Shown in pieces: positions 17,181 through 26,085 of a stretch of DNA of 64,000 nucleotides. The first letter of the stretch is position 1. Each line of letters opens with the position of its first letter. The notes under the pieces were generated by a model. The model was given only the letters and a program-made list of their open reading frames with translations. It ran no database searches and had not been told where the DNA came from. The position numbers and the translations under genes are program-made. Source of the stretch: Acidithiobacillus ferrianus (GTDB taxonomy: Bacteria > Pseudomonadota > Gammaproteobacteria > Acidithiobacillales > Acidithiobacillaceae); assembly GCF_010378095.1 (NCBI RefSeq), contig NZ_WNJL01000003.1:1-64000 (forward strand), given 5' to 3'.

Positions 17181-18553
17181 TGAAGGCCATCGAGATTTCT
17201 GGCGTCATCACTGATGAAAAAATAAAAGCCATACAATCATCGGCTTCTTGTGATCTTTTTATTCATGATGCCGTCTGCAGAGGGCCTTTAGTTCTGGAGA
17301 ATTATCATCTCCGCAGTATACGTTTGCACAATGTGAAAACCAACGATTATCTCTTAATAAAAAACTGTCAGATAGAAACACGGGTCACTTGTTCGTCAAT
17401 AAAGCCGCAGACCACAATATCTTTTTTGGATAGTGATATTGGTGGAGATCTAATTTTTCATGACATTTTATCTGGTCAGTCCTTAGAACTGCATACTATT
17501 ACTGTCGGCGGCTCCCTGACGCTAGACCAAGCGATTTTTTCTTGTATTACCATACACAAATGCCGAATGCGCGAATTTTCCTTGCTTCCCGTCGAACGCC
17601 AAAACAAGATAGGATCGATTCGTCTTGCAAGTTCAGAAATCCAGTCGGACACAACATTTTCAGGCTTGGATAATGTTCACGAGTTGAAAATAGAAAATTC
17701 GTTTCTACACGGATTGAAAATTGTCAAAAGTACGCTACAGGATGCTGTTGTGTGTATTGAAGAAACCCGTTTAGGTACTTTGCGTTTGTCCGGCGTTATA
17801 TTGCAAGGAACAACGAAGTTGCGCATGGCGAGTACGGATATCGAAATGCTGTTCATGGAGTTGGCTGTTAGTGAACAAGCAACTGTAGATTGCGTCACGT
17901 CTATCGTTTCTAAGTCGGCTTCCTTCCAAGTCTCCATGAGAGACGATAGCCGAATAGATATTTCCTCATCGGATTTCGCGCAATTGCGCCTGCATCATGA
18001 CCTCGCGCGCAGCAGTCTGGATTATCCCAACTCCCCGCTTTTTCACCCAGAAGATAGTATACAATGCATTGCGACCATCAAACTAATTAAAGAAATGTAT
18101 TTCAAGGAGCACGACTACTGGACGGAAGATCGATTTTTTTACCTCTTAAAAACAGTCGAGCAAAAAGCCCTCGTAGACGAATTTCTGCAGTCTGGAAATA
18201 TTAAGCATCTGTTTTTATGGTTGTTGTATATTATGTTCCGGTTTATCTTTGGCTGGGGCGTCGATCTCTTCAACCCATTAGCGGCAATGGCCGTCCTGAT
18301 GATATGCTTTTCTGGTCTATATGAATGGGCTGCGTACGTTTCTCACCATCCTATGCTCTTGCACATTATGCATACCCAGTATTCTGGTTTTTTTGCCGCA
18401 CTGATTCTTTCCACAGCCGCACTACTGAACCTCGATCCCCTAGAGGCTACCCTTGGGTCTCTTGGTCCTCTTCTGTATTTTTCGGAATTCTTCTTTGGTT
18501 TGCTGATGGTTACTCTTATCATTGGCATTATCATTCGCAAGCTAGTCAGATGA
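17180..18553 (+). CDS. Beta-helix-like protein with C-terminal ion-channel-like membrane domain
   Basis: The 457-residue product has two parts. Residues about 1-290 show quasi-repeating short hydrophobic strands (for example SLELHTITVGGSLTLDQAIF and LGTLRLSGVILQGTTKLRMA), suggesting a right-handed beta-helix, though it is not a canonical pentapeptide repeat. Residues 343-457 contain a helix (HLFLWLLYIMFRFIFGWG), a second helix (366-388), a pore-loop-like stretch (FFAALILSTAALLNLDP) and a last helix ending EFFFGLLMVTLIIGIIIRKL. That order resembles the pore module of two-helix potassium-type channels, without a TVGYG filter. The start overlaps the previous stop (TGATG). It is the likely membrane effector of the cassette; the role is inferred. 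Confidence 0.6.
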   Translation: MKAIEISGVITDEKIKAIQSSASCDLFIHDAVCRGPLVLENYHLRSIRLHNVKTNDYLLIKNCQIETRVTCSSIKPQTTISFLDSDIGGDLIFHDILSGQSLELHTITVGGSLTLDQAIFSCITIHKCRMREFSLLPVERQNKIGSIRLASSEIQSDTTFSGLDNVHELKIENSFLHGLKIVKSTLQDAVVCIEETRLGTLRLSGVILQGTTKLRMASTDIEMLFMELAVSEQATVDCVTSIVSKSASFQVSMRDDSRIDISSSDFAQLRLHHDLARSSLDYPNSPLFHPEDSIQCIATIKLIKEMYFKEHDYWTEDRFFYLLKTVEQKALVDEFLQSGNIKHLFLWLLYIMFRFIFGWGVDLFNPLAAMAVLMICFSGLYEWAAYVSHHPMLLHIMHTQYSGFFAALILSTAALLNLDPLEATLGSLGPLLYFSEFFFGLLMVTLIIGIIIRKLVR

Positions 18554-19155
18554 CTACAAGAATAATAAAAAACATTCTGTGGGACTATGGTGGCGTTTTC
18601 ACGCAGGGTTCGCGATTTCAAATCTTGCTTTCTTTGGTAGATGACACGCAAAGGAAGTGTCTTACCGCGCTAGAAGACCAAGGATTCTTTAAGAACGCCG
18701 CATCTGGAGATATTGCTTTGGAACAAATGCTTAACAAAATACATGCTCAGTGTTGCATAGCACCCAACGATTTTCTGCGTATAGCAGCCCACGTATCGCA
18801 ACCCTTGTCCAGCATGTGTCAACTTGTCCAGAGCGTTTATAAAGAAGTGCATCAATACGTAATTTCTGACAACATTCCAGCGTACACCGAAACTGTCAAG
18901 CATTCATTGGGCAACCTCACCGAAAGGATCTTTTTATCTGATGAATTTCGCACGAGAAAGTCCCAAGCCCTTTTTCAGACTTTGGCTTGGTCGTATCCAG
19001 AGATTTTTGATGATGCGCTTTATATCGACGACAATATCAACAATATTGTTACTATAAAAGGTTTTTTTCCGAGATTGTTTACGCACCATTTCCATGACCA
19101 AAAAACGCTCCGTCATTTTCTCCTAGAAATGGGATTATTGTCCACCCGACTCTGA
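18550..19155 (+). CDS. HAD-superfamily hydrolase (HAD-IA type)
   Basis: A 201-aa protein beginning MTTRIIKNILWDYGGVFTQG. DYGGV is motif I with the nucleophilic Asp; Gly replaces the second Asp, as in several HAD-IA proteins. Motif II is probably VISDN near residue 100, motif III is the basic residue in TRKSQALF, and motif IV is ALYIDDNINNI with paired aspartates. The cap domain is helical. The start overlaps the channel gene stop by ATGA, so it is co-translated as the last cassette gene. It is probably a phosphatase; its place after two kinases suggests, without proof, that it reverses their product. Confidence 0.7.
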   Translation: MTTRIIKNILWDYGGVFTQGSRFQILLSLVDDTQRKCLTALEDQGFFKNAASGDIALEQMLNKIHAQCCIAPNDFLRIAAHVSQPLSSMCQLVQSVYKEVHQYVISDNIPAYTETVKHSLGNLTERIFLSDEFRTRKSQALFQTLAWSYPEIFDDALYIDDNINNIVTIKGFFPRLFTHHFHDQKTLRHFLLEMGLLSTRL

Positions 19156-19169
19156 GATAGAGTAGCGAT

Positions 19170-20960
19170 TCAAAATAATTTCACAACCCCTTCGCCCACC
19201 AACGCCACATGCCGAATTCGCAATTGCAAGGTAGTCGTATCCCGGAACGTATTCACATCCAGTTCATACGCCATGAGTACCGTCTGTCCGACTTCGACCG
19301 GGCAGATGCCATTTTCCACGGCGCCGAACCAGATGGCGTCGTAGTCCATCGCATCCATTTTCACGACCAGTTTCAGATGCCTGCCGTCGCCCACCGGGCG
19401 GACCTGTTCAATCCGGCCGTGGCTTCTGAAAACGGGGTGCTCCCATTGGCGACCAAAGGGTTCCAGGGCCGCCAGTTCTTCCACAATGGCGAAGCTGGGA
19501 ACGACCTCCAGCGCACCATCGGTGACAATTTCGGGACCGATATTCCGGTCACGCAACGCGTCTGCCGCGATGGATTCCCACGCCTCTGCAAAGCGCTGCA
19601 GACCATCGCGCTTCAAGGTCACCCCACCAGCGCCCGCATGGCCGCCCCAAGCGACAAAATCATCGGGATAACGGTCGGCGATTTCCGCCAGGGCATCTCG
19701 CACATGGAAACCATGCACGGTTCTCAGCGAGGCGGTGATATGTTCGCCCTCGGCTTTGGGCGAGAAATAGGCGACCGGTCTGCCGAAAGACTCCGCCAGT
19801 CTTGCGGCGCAAATACCGTGGACACCCGCGTGGCCTTCCGGGTCGAATATCGTAATCGCCGTCGCGCCATCCCGAACCTGCTGTGCGGCCTGTACGGTGC
19901 TTCTGTGCAGCATGCTCGACTGGACCGTTTTCCGTTCGGCATTGTGCGCGACGAAATGCAGCGCCAGTCCTTCCGCCACCGGGACACTATCACTCATGAG
20001 CAAATCCACGCTGCCCAGAGCAGAATCCAGGCGCCCGCGCGCATTGATGACCGGCGCGAAACTGAATGCCAGGGTAGCGGCGGTGATGGGGCCTTTGCAG
20101 TTCGTGGCGACATACAAAGCCTGCCAGGCGGGGCGTCGCACCAGCGCGTTCATGATCGCCAGGCCGCGGGCGATGATCGCCTTGTTATTGGTCGATCGCG
20201 CCAGATCGACGCAATCGGCCATGGTGCCCAGAGCGACCAGATCCAGCAGACCGCCGAGCTTGGGCGCATTGGCGGACAGGGCGCCGTCTCTGATCAGCCG
20301 CTGGCGGATCGCGCAGCACAGTAGCCACGCCACATGCACGCCGGCGATATACGGATCGGGAAACGCCGAGTCCTCGCGCACCGGATTGACGCAGGCCACG
20401 GCCGCGGGAGGCGGCCCGGACGCGGGCACGCCGTGATGATCCGTGACGATGATGGTAAAACCATGGTCCCGCAACCGGGCGATCCGTTCATGATCGGTGC
20501 TCCCCTGATCCGCGGTAATCATCAAAGCGGGATGGGGGGCCTCCGCAATGATGCGGTCCGTCAGCGTTTCGGTGACACCGTAGCCGTCCCGCAGACGATG
20601 TCCGATATAGCTGTGCAGCCGCGCTTCCGGAACGCCGAAATAGTCCCGGAACGCAAACTTCAGCACCGCGTGGGCTGAAGCGCCATCGGCGTCGAAGTCG
20701 GAAATCAGGAGGATGGGCAGCCCTTGTGTTATGGCGGAAACGGCGCATTCAGAAGCGATGTCGATATCGGGCAGCCTATCCGGGGGCGTGAGGGCGTTCA
20801 ACTGCAGATTCAGCAGCGCCGGCAGATTCGCCAGATCGGCATCGCTCAATCTACCGGCGATGATCCGGGCCTGGAGCGGGGTGTATCCGAGATCCAAAGC
20901 CGCGCGCGATATCGCCGCCGCCACGGGACGATCGACAATACGCACGGCTTCCGCGGCCAT
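19170..20960 (-). CDS. recJ: Single-stranded-DNA-specific exonuclease RecJ family (DHH phosphoesterase)
   Basis: Predicted 5'-3' single-strand exonuclease for recombination and mismatch repair (596 aa). DHH motifs are present: SDFDADGASAHAV near residue 87, ITADQGSTDH, and VTDHHGVPASGP. The DHHA1 glycine motif is WGGHAGAGGVTL. The C-terminal OB domain is typical. The gene directly follows the RpfE-like gene (TAG immediately before ATG) at the end of the alaC-hom-thrC series. A divergent fragment of recJ lies at 15281-15351. The 3' end abuts the accessory cassette, 14 bases from the HAD gene stop. Confidence 0.88.
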   Translation of the reverse strand: MAAEAVRIVDRPVAAAISRAALDLGYTPLQARIIAGRLSDADLANLPALLNLQLNALTPPDRLPDIDIASECAVSAITQGLPILLISDFDADGASAHAVLKFAFRDYFGVPEARLHSYIGHRLRDGYGVTETLTDRIIAEAPHPALMITADQGSTDHERIARLRDHGFTIIVTDHHGVPASGPPPAAVACVNPVREDSAFPDPYIAGVHVAWLLCCAIRQRLIRDGALSANAPKLGGLLDLVALGTMADCVDLARSTNNKAIIARGLAIMNALVRRPAWQALYVATNCKGPITAATLAFSFAPVINARGRLDSALGSVDLLMSDSVPVAEGLALHFVAHNAERKTVQSSMLHRSTVQAAQQVRDGATAITIFDPEGHAGVHGICAARLAESFGRPVAYFSPKAEGEHITASLRTVHGFHVRDALAEIADRYPDDFVAWGGHAGAGGVTLKRDGLQRFAEAWESIAADALRDRNIGPEIVTDGALEVVPSFAIVEELAALEPFGRQWEHPVFRSHGRIEQVRPVGDGRHLKLVVKMDAMDYDAIWFGAVENGICPVEVGQTVLMAYELDVNTFRDTTTLQLRIRHVALVGEGVVKLF

Positions 20961-21926
20961 CTACCAGACGCCCGGCAGCGCATGGCCCGGCCGAACCGGT
21001 CTGCGCCAGAAACGCCAGCGATCCGCACGGCGAAGCGTAAGGCGCTCTATACCGCCGCTGGCAAGCATACCCGTCAGACACTCCAGCCGTCCGCCACCCC
21101 GCCACAAGGACTGCAGGGCCGGGACCAGCGCCGCGAAGGACTTTGCCGTATCCGGATAGAGCCACGCCCCGGACCAGACCCAGAGCAGATCGTCGGGAAA
21201 CTGTGTCGCGGCCCGCAGCGCGTTGGGAGAGGACAACGGCAGGCCGAGCCAGTGGGCCGCGGCCTGCAGGTAGTCCGCCTCCGCCGCCACGGTCCGCCAC
21301 CTCGGAATGGGCTGCACGGAAGGCAAGCGCCCCTCCCCCCAGGCCCAGAACAGACACCAGGGTTCCTGACCGCTGGCATCGACATCCTGATTGACGGGAT
21401 GCGCGGCGAGGAACATCTGCAACTCATTGAGGAAGGCGTTCCAGCATCGGGCGTCGGCACCGGTGGCTTGCAGGGCCAGGGGCTCGCGGCCCCAGACGCG
21501 TTCGGGATCGGGGCAGTGCAGGTCGGGCGTAGCGGCGGCCAGCACATACCAGCGCCGGACGCCGCGCCGCAGAGTCCAGGGCGCATCCGCCATATGCGCC
21601 ACCGCCGCCGCAAAGAGCGCCCCTGCCGAGTCCTCATCCAGACCCGGCAGGGGCTGTAACACCGCACGCCCCGCCTGTCCGCGAAACGCCACCGGCTCCA
21701 GGGCGATGACCCAGTGTCCTTCGGTCGCTATACCCTCGGACTCCGCCAATAGTGCCGCGGCCGGCAGCAAGCCGTTGAAACCCAGCAAACGCCCCGCCAC
21801 CTCCAGAGAGGAATCCGCCGTCAACCGCTCCGCTCGCCCACGCCCCCAGTAACGCGGCAGCACCGCTCCCAGGTCGTCCTCCGGCACGCCGCGCAGCCCC
21901 GACAGCCAGAGGCAAAGATCGGCCAT
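20961..21926 (-). CDS. RpfE-like uncharacterised protein (COG4255 type)
   Basis: A 321-aa protein resembling the RpfE/COG4255 group encoded next to recJ in many beta- and gamma-proteobacteria. Recognisable parts are RGRAERLTADSSLEVAGRLL near residue 29, WTLRRGVRRWYVLA near residue 116, and ALQATGADARCWNAFLNELQ. Distant similarity to cofactor-independent phosphoglycerate mutase-like folds has been suggested for the group, but the function is unknown. It overlaps the thrC stop by one base and precedes recJ with no gap, an operon arrangement. The family call is from memory of the conserved neighbourhood. Confidence 0.6.
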   Translation of the reverse strand: MADLCLWLSGLRGVPEDDLGAVLPRYWGRGRAERLTADSSLEVAGRLLGFNGLLPAAALLAESEGIATEGHWVIALEPVAFRGQAGRAVLQPLPGLDEDSAGALFAAAVAHMADAPWTLRRGVRRWYVLAAATPDLHCPDPERVWGREPLALQATGADARCWNAFLNELQMFLAAHPVNQDVDASGQEPWCLFWAWGEGRLPSVQPIPRWRTVAAEADYLQAAAHWLGLPLSSPNALRAATQFPDDLLWVWSGAWLYPDTAKSFAALVPALQSLWRGGGRLECLTGMLASGGIERLTLRRADRWRFWRRPVRPGHALPGVW

Positions 21927-23056
21927 CAGCGGTCCAGAATGGCGCGCTGCACGGCCTCCAGGCTGGCCTCCACCGTCAGCACTTCGCCGCCTTGGGCGAT
22001 GGCGATGTCGGGATCTTTGAGGCCATGGCCGGTGAGGGTACAGACCACCGTCGCGCCCGCTTCAATTTTTCCGGCGCGGGCCGCAGCCACCACCCCCGCC
22101 ACCGAAGCCGCCGAGGCGGGCTCGCAGAAAACGCCCTCGTATTGCGCCAGCCAGCGCTGCGCCTCCAGAATCTCGGCATCGCTATGACCGCCAAACCAGC
22201 CGCCGCTTTCCGCCTGCACCCGATGCGCCTGATCCCAGGACATGGGATGACCGATACGGATGGCCGTGGCGATGGTCTCGGGGTCTTTCACGTAGTGGCC
22301 GACGATGAAGGGGGCACTGCCTGCCGCCTGAAAGCCCAACATCTTCGGCCGTTTGCCCGCCTTACCGTGACCATAGGCGCAGGCGCCATCGCAGAATTTG
22401 CAGGAAGCGGTCAGCGACTGGGATTTGTCGGTCCGCCCGTCAGTGGCTTCACAATAGCCCATCCAGTGGGCGGTGATATTGCCGGCATTACCTACGGGCA
22501 GGGCATGATAATCCGGCGCCTCACCCAGCGCCTCGACAATCTCGAAGGCCGCCGTTTTCTGACCCTGCAAGCGATAGGGATTCACCGAGTTCACCAGGGT
22601 GATCGGCGCATTGGCCGCCACTTCCTGGACAATCTGCATGCCCGCGTCGAAGTTGCCGCGAATCTGCAACACCAGGGCGCCGTGCATCATCGCCTGGGAG
22701 AGCTTGCCGAGGGCGATCTTGCCCTCCGGGATCACCACGAAAGCGCGCATACCCGCCCGCGCCGCATAGGCCGCCGCGGCCGCCGAAGTGTTGCCGGTGG
22801 AGGCGCAGATCACCATCTCGCTGCCCTCTTCCTTGGCCTTGGTCACCGCCATGGTCATACCACGGTCCTTGAAGGAGCCAGTGGGATTCAGGCCCTCGAA
22901 TTTGAGGAAAAGACGGATATCGAGGTCCAGCTGGCGGGGCAGGTTTATGCATTCGATCAGCGGCGTATCGCCCTCGCCCAGGCTCACCGCCGGAGTCTCG
23001 GGAGCCAGGGGCAGGAAGGCGCGGTAATGGTCGATAATGCCGGTGTAACGGGTCAT
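21926..23056 (-). CDS. thrC: Threonine synthase
   Basis: PLP enzyme converting O-phosphohomoserine to threonine. The PLP-lysine motif is NPTGSFKDRGMTMAV near residue 50. The ASTGNTSAAAAAYAARAG and PVGNAGNITAHWMGY segments bind substrate and cofactor. The start at 23056 has AGGA eight bases upstream; an upstream GTG at 23107 overlaps hom but has poor SD spacing. After NITAHWMGY there is an unusual cysteine-rich insert, SCKFCDGACAYGHGKAGK, not present in the common enzyme as I know it. It lies directly after hom. Confidence 0.93.
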   Translation of the reverse strand: MTRYTGIIDHYRAFLPLAPETPAVSLGEGDTPLIECINLPRQLDLDIRLFLKFEGLNPTGSFKDRGMTMAVTKAKEEGSEMVICASTGNTSAAAAAYAARAGMRAFVVIPEGKIALGKLSQAMMHGALVLQIRGNFDAGMQIVQEVAANAPITLVNSVNPYRLQGQKTAAFEIVEALGEAPDYHALPVGNAGNITAHWMGYCEATDGRTDKSQSLTASCKFCDGACAYGHGKAGKRPKMLGFQAAGSAPFIVGHYVKDPETIATAIRIGHPMSWDQAHRVQAESGGWFGGHSDAEILEAQRWLAQYEGVFCEPASAASVAGVVAAARAGKIEAGATVVCTLTGHGLKDPDIAIAQGGEVLTVEASLEAVQRAILDR

Positions 23057-23103
23057 GGAGTCATCCTGATCGTAGTCATTCAAAAATTGAGGCGGCAGAC
23101 GGA

Positions 23104-24426
23104 TCACCCCTCCGCCAAACTCTCGACGCGCAGGCGCAGTACGGGCTGGACGACGACCGCCAGGGCTTCGATGCGGGCGATGGCCTGCTCCAGGTCACCT
23201 TCCCGGCAGCGGTGCAGCAGCAGGACGATGGGCACGGCATCCGCCTCCGGCGCCTCTTTCTGCACCAGCGCTTCGATGGAAATGTCGTATTCCGCCAGCG
23301 TCGTCGCCACCTGCGCCAACACCCCGGAGCGATTGTGGGCATGGATACGCAGATAGTAAGCGCTTTCCACCTCGGCCATGGGCAGCAGCGGCAAGGCGCT
23401 CATGGCACCGGGCTGGAAGGCGAGGTGAGGCACCCGGTTGCTGGGATCGGCGGTCATGGTCCGTGCCACATCCACCAGATCGGCCACCACCGCGCTGGCC
23501 GTCGGGTCGCCGCCCGCGCCCCGCCCGTAATAGAGGCTCTGCCCCGCCGCATCGCTCTCCACCAGAATCGCGTTGAAGGGCCCTTCCACGTTGGCCAGCA
23601 GATGACTTTTCGGAATGAGCGTAGGATGGACCCGCAACTCGACACCGTCCACCCGTCGTCGCGCGACCCCCAGCAGCTTGATGCGATAGCCCAGTTCCGC
23701 GGCATAGACCACATCCATCCGTTCCAGCGCACGGATGCCCTCCACATGACAATGGGCAAAATCGATCGGAATACCAAAGGCAACGGACGCCATCAACGTG
23801 ATTTTATGGGCCGCGTCACCGCCGTCCACATCCAGCCCCGGATCGGCCTCGGCATAGCCCAGCCGCTGCGCCTCCGTCAACGCCTGTTGAAAATCCCAGC
23901 CCGCGCGAAACATCTGGGAGAGAATGTAGTTGCTGGTGCCGTTGATGATACCCACCAGCCACTGAATCCGGTTGCCTGCCAGCCCCTCGCGAATCGCCTT
24001 GATGATGGGGATGGCGCCCGCCACCGCCGCCTCGAAAGCGACCATCACCCCCCGCGCCTGCGCCGCCGCGAAAATCTCGTTGCCGTGCTTGGCCAGCAAC
24101 GCCTTGTTTGCCGTTACCACATGCTTACCCGCCGCGATGGCGGCCATCAGCAGGCCCAGAGCGGGCTCCTGCCCACCCATGACCTCGACGACCACATCCA
24201 CCTCGGGATCGCGCACCACCGCCCAAGGGTCACTGCTAATTCGCGCCCGCAGATCCAGCCCTTTCAGACGTGCGGGATTACGCACCGCCGCATGGGTGAT
24301 CCGCAGTTCCCGCCCGACCCGGCGACTGATCTCTTCGGCGTTGCGCTCCAGCACCCGCACCGTGCCCTGACCGACGGTACCCATGCCGAGGATGCCGACC
24401 CGCACCGGCTCCATACCGTCCGCCAT
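23104..24426 (-). CDS. hom: Homoserine dehydrogenase
   Basis: Reduces aspartate semialdehyde to homoserine, the branch point to threonine and methionine. The N-terminal Rossmann motif is VRVGILGMGTVGQGTV. The catalytic domain includes LVGIINGTSNYILSQM and GYAEADPGLDVDGGDAAHK, both family signatures. A C-terminal ACT domain (YYLRIHAHNRSGVLAQVATT, near residue 350) predicts feedback control by threonine. The ATG at 24426 overlaps the alaC stop (TGATG). Length about 440 aa, typical of monofunctional enzymes. Confidence 0.95.
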   Translation of the reverse strand: MADGMEPVRVGILGMGTVGQGTVRVLERNAEEISRRVGRELRITHAAVRNPARLKGLDLRARISSDPWAVVRDPEVDVVVEVMGGQEPALGLLMAAIAAGKHVVTANKALLAKHGNEIFAAAQARGVMVAFEAAVAGAIPIIKAIREGLAGNRIQWLVGIINGTSNYILSQMFRAGWDFQQALTEAQRLGYAEADPGLDVDGGDAAHKITLMASVAFGIPIDFAHCHVEGIRALERMDVVYAAELGYRIKLLGVARRRVDGVELRVHPTLIPKSHLLANVEGPFNAILVESDAAGQSLYYGRGAGGDPTASAVVADLVDVARTMTADPSNRVPHLAFQPGAMSALPLLPMAEVESAYYLRIHAHNRSGVLAQVATTLAEYDISIEALVQKEAPEADAVPIVLLLHRCREGDLEQAIARIEALAVVVQPVLRLRVESLAEG

Positions 24427-25607
24427 CACAGATCCTCACGAAACATGTGCTTGATCCCGCGCAGCGCTTGCCGGGTGCGGTGTTCATTCTCCACCAATCC
24501 GAAACGCACATATTCGTCGCCCAGTTCACCGAAACCGATGCCCGGACTCACCGCCACCTTGGCGCGATCCAACACCAGCTTGGAGAACTCCAACGAACCC
24601 ATCTTGCGCAATGCCTCGGGGATTTTCGCCCAGACGAACATGGTCGCTTTGGGCTTGTCCACCACCCAGCCCGCGGCATCCAGCCCCTCGCAGAGCACAT
24701 CGCGGCGCTGCTCGTACATCAGGCGGATGTCCTCGACGCAGCCTTGCGGTCCCTCCAGCGCGGTGATCGCGGCTACCTGAATGGGCGTGAACGTTCCATA
24801 ATCGAGATAGCTCTTGATTCGCGCCAGCGCCCCTATCAACTTGGGATTCCCGACCGCAAAACCGATCCGCCAGCCGGGCATGTTATAGCTCTTGGAAAGC
24901 GTAAAGAATTCGACACCCACATCCTTGGCTCCCGGCACCTGCAAAAAACTCGGCGCCTTATAGCCATCAAAGACGATATCGGCATAGGCCAGGTCATGCA
25001 CCACCCAAATGCGGTATTCCTTGGCAAACTCGACAACCCGCGCAAAAAAATCCAGGTCCACCACCGCCGCCGTCGGGTTGTGGGGGAAATTGATCACCAG
25101 CATCTTCGGTTTCGGCCAGGCCGCCTTGACCGCCTTTTCCAACTCCGCGAAAAAATCCACCCCAGGCAACATCGGCACATGGCGCACGTCGGCACCGGCG
25201 ATCACAAAGCCGTAGGGATGGATGGGATAGGTGGGGCTCGGCACCAGCACGATATCGCCGGGACCCATGGTCGCCAGCGCCAGATGGGCGATTCCCTCCT
25301 TGGACCCGATGGTGACGATAGCCTCGGATTCGAGATCAAGCTGCACGCCATAGCGGTGCTCGTACCAAGTCGTAATGGCTCGGCGCAAGCGAGGGATACC
25401 GCGCGACACGCTGTAGCGATGGGTATCACCGCGCTGGGCCGTCTCACAGAGCTTGTCGACAATATACTGAGGCGTAGGCTGATCCGGGTTGCCCATGCCA
25501 AAATCGATGATATCCTCGCCCCGCTTGCGGGCCTGATTCTTCAGGTCCGTGACGATGTTGAACACATAAGGAGGCAAACGGCGGATACGTTCAAAATCAC
25601 TGTTCAT
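24426..25607 (-). CDS. alaC: PLP-dependent aminotransferase, AlaC/class I-II
   Basis: A 393-aa fold type I aminotransferase. The PLP lysine is in [20 protein letters not shown] near residue 240, and [15 protein letters not shown] and [17 protein letters not shown] hold cofactor contacts. The sequence is closest to the AlaC (glutamate-pyruvate transaminase) group that often precedes hom. Synthesis of alanine from pyruvate is most likely, but related enzymes act on other amino acids. It heads the alaC-hom-thrC-rpfE-like-recJ series. Confidence 0.87.
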   Translation of the reverse strand: MNSDFERIRRLPPYVFNIVTDLKNQARKRGEDIIDFGMGNPDQPTPQYIVDKLCETAQRGDTHRYSVSRGIPRLRRAITTWYEHRYGVQLDLESEAIVTIGSKEGIAHLALATMGPGDIVLVPSPTYPIHPYGFVIAGADVRHVPMLPGVDFFAELEKAVKAAWPKPKMLVINFPHNPTAAVVDLDFFARVVEFAKEYRIWVVHDLAYADIVFDGYKAPSFLQVPGAKDVGVEFFTLSKSYNMPGWRIGFAVGNPKLIGALARIKSYLDYGTFTPIQVAAITALEGPQGCVEDIRLMYEQRRDVLCEGLDAAGWVVDKPKATMFVWAKIPEALRKMGSLEFSKLVLDRAKVAVSPGIGFGELGDEYVRFGLVENEHRTRQALRGIKHMFREDL

Positions 25608-25702
25608 GGTGGCGCGAGCCTTCAGGGTTGTAGCGGATACCGGAACCGGAGAACAATAGAGAGGCGACGCGGGCCTGTCAATCCGCGCGAAGGAAGCCTC
25701 TC

Positions 25703-26077
25703 ATGAAACTACATCTGCAACGCAACAGTCATCGCAATATCATCCATGCCTACGGATCGCAGGGCATCCTCATTCGCGGGGAAAACCACGCCCAGGGGGT
25801 ACTGGTCAGTGCCGAGTGGCTACGCAGCCCCTGGGGACCGGATCGTGCCGACGCCCTCGGCCTGGCACACTTTGACGAGGTCATCGCCCAAAAGCCGGAT
25901 ATTCTCCTGCTCGGCACCGGCAAACGTCAGCATTTCCCGCTGGAACTCATACAGGCTCTACGCGCCGCCCAACTCGCCGTGGAGGTGATGGATACCAGCG
26001 CCGCCTGCCGCACCTACAACATCCTGCTGGCCGAAGATCGCACGGTCGTCGCGGCCCTGCTGCCACCAGAAGCCTGA
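25703..26077 (+). CDS. Mth938-like (DUF498) domain protein
   Basis: A 124-aa single-domain protein related to Mth938 and the human complex I assembly factor NDUFAF3. Typical blocks are GILIRGENHAQGVLVSAEW, KPDILLLGTGKRQHFP and VEVMDTSAACRTYNILLAEDR, the last near the C-terminus. The biochemical function is not established. The ATG is preceded by GAAGGAAG. It is divergent from alaC, with a 95-base gap, and converges on rpoS, with eight bases between the stops. Confidence 0.82.
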   Translation: MKLHLQRNSHRNIIHAYGSQGILIRGENHAQGVLVSAEWLRSPWGPDRADALGLAHFDEVIAQKPDILLLGTGKRQHFPLELIQALRAAQLAVEVMDTSAACRTYNILLAEDRTVVAALLPPEA

Positions 26078-26085
26078 GTCCGCCG

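Noticed and set aside
23212..24780. A 522-codon open frame antisense to hom and alaC
   Set aside because: Shadow of the minus-strand genes, without recognisable domains.
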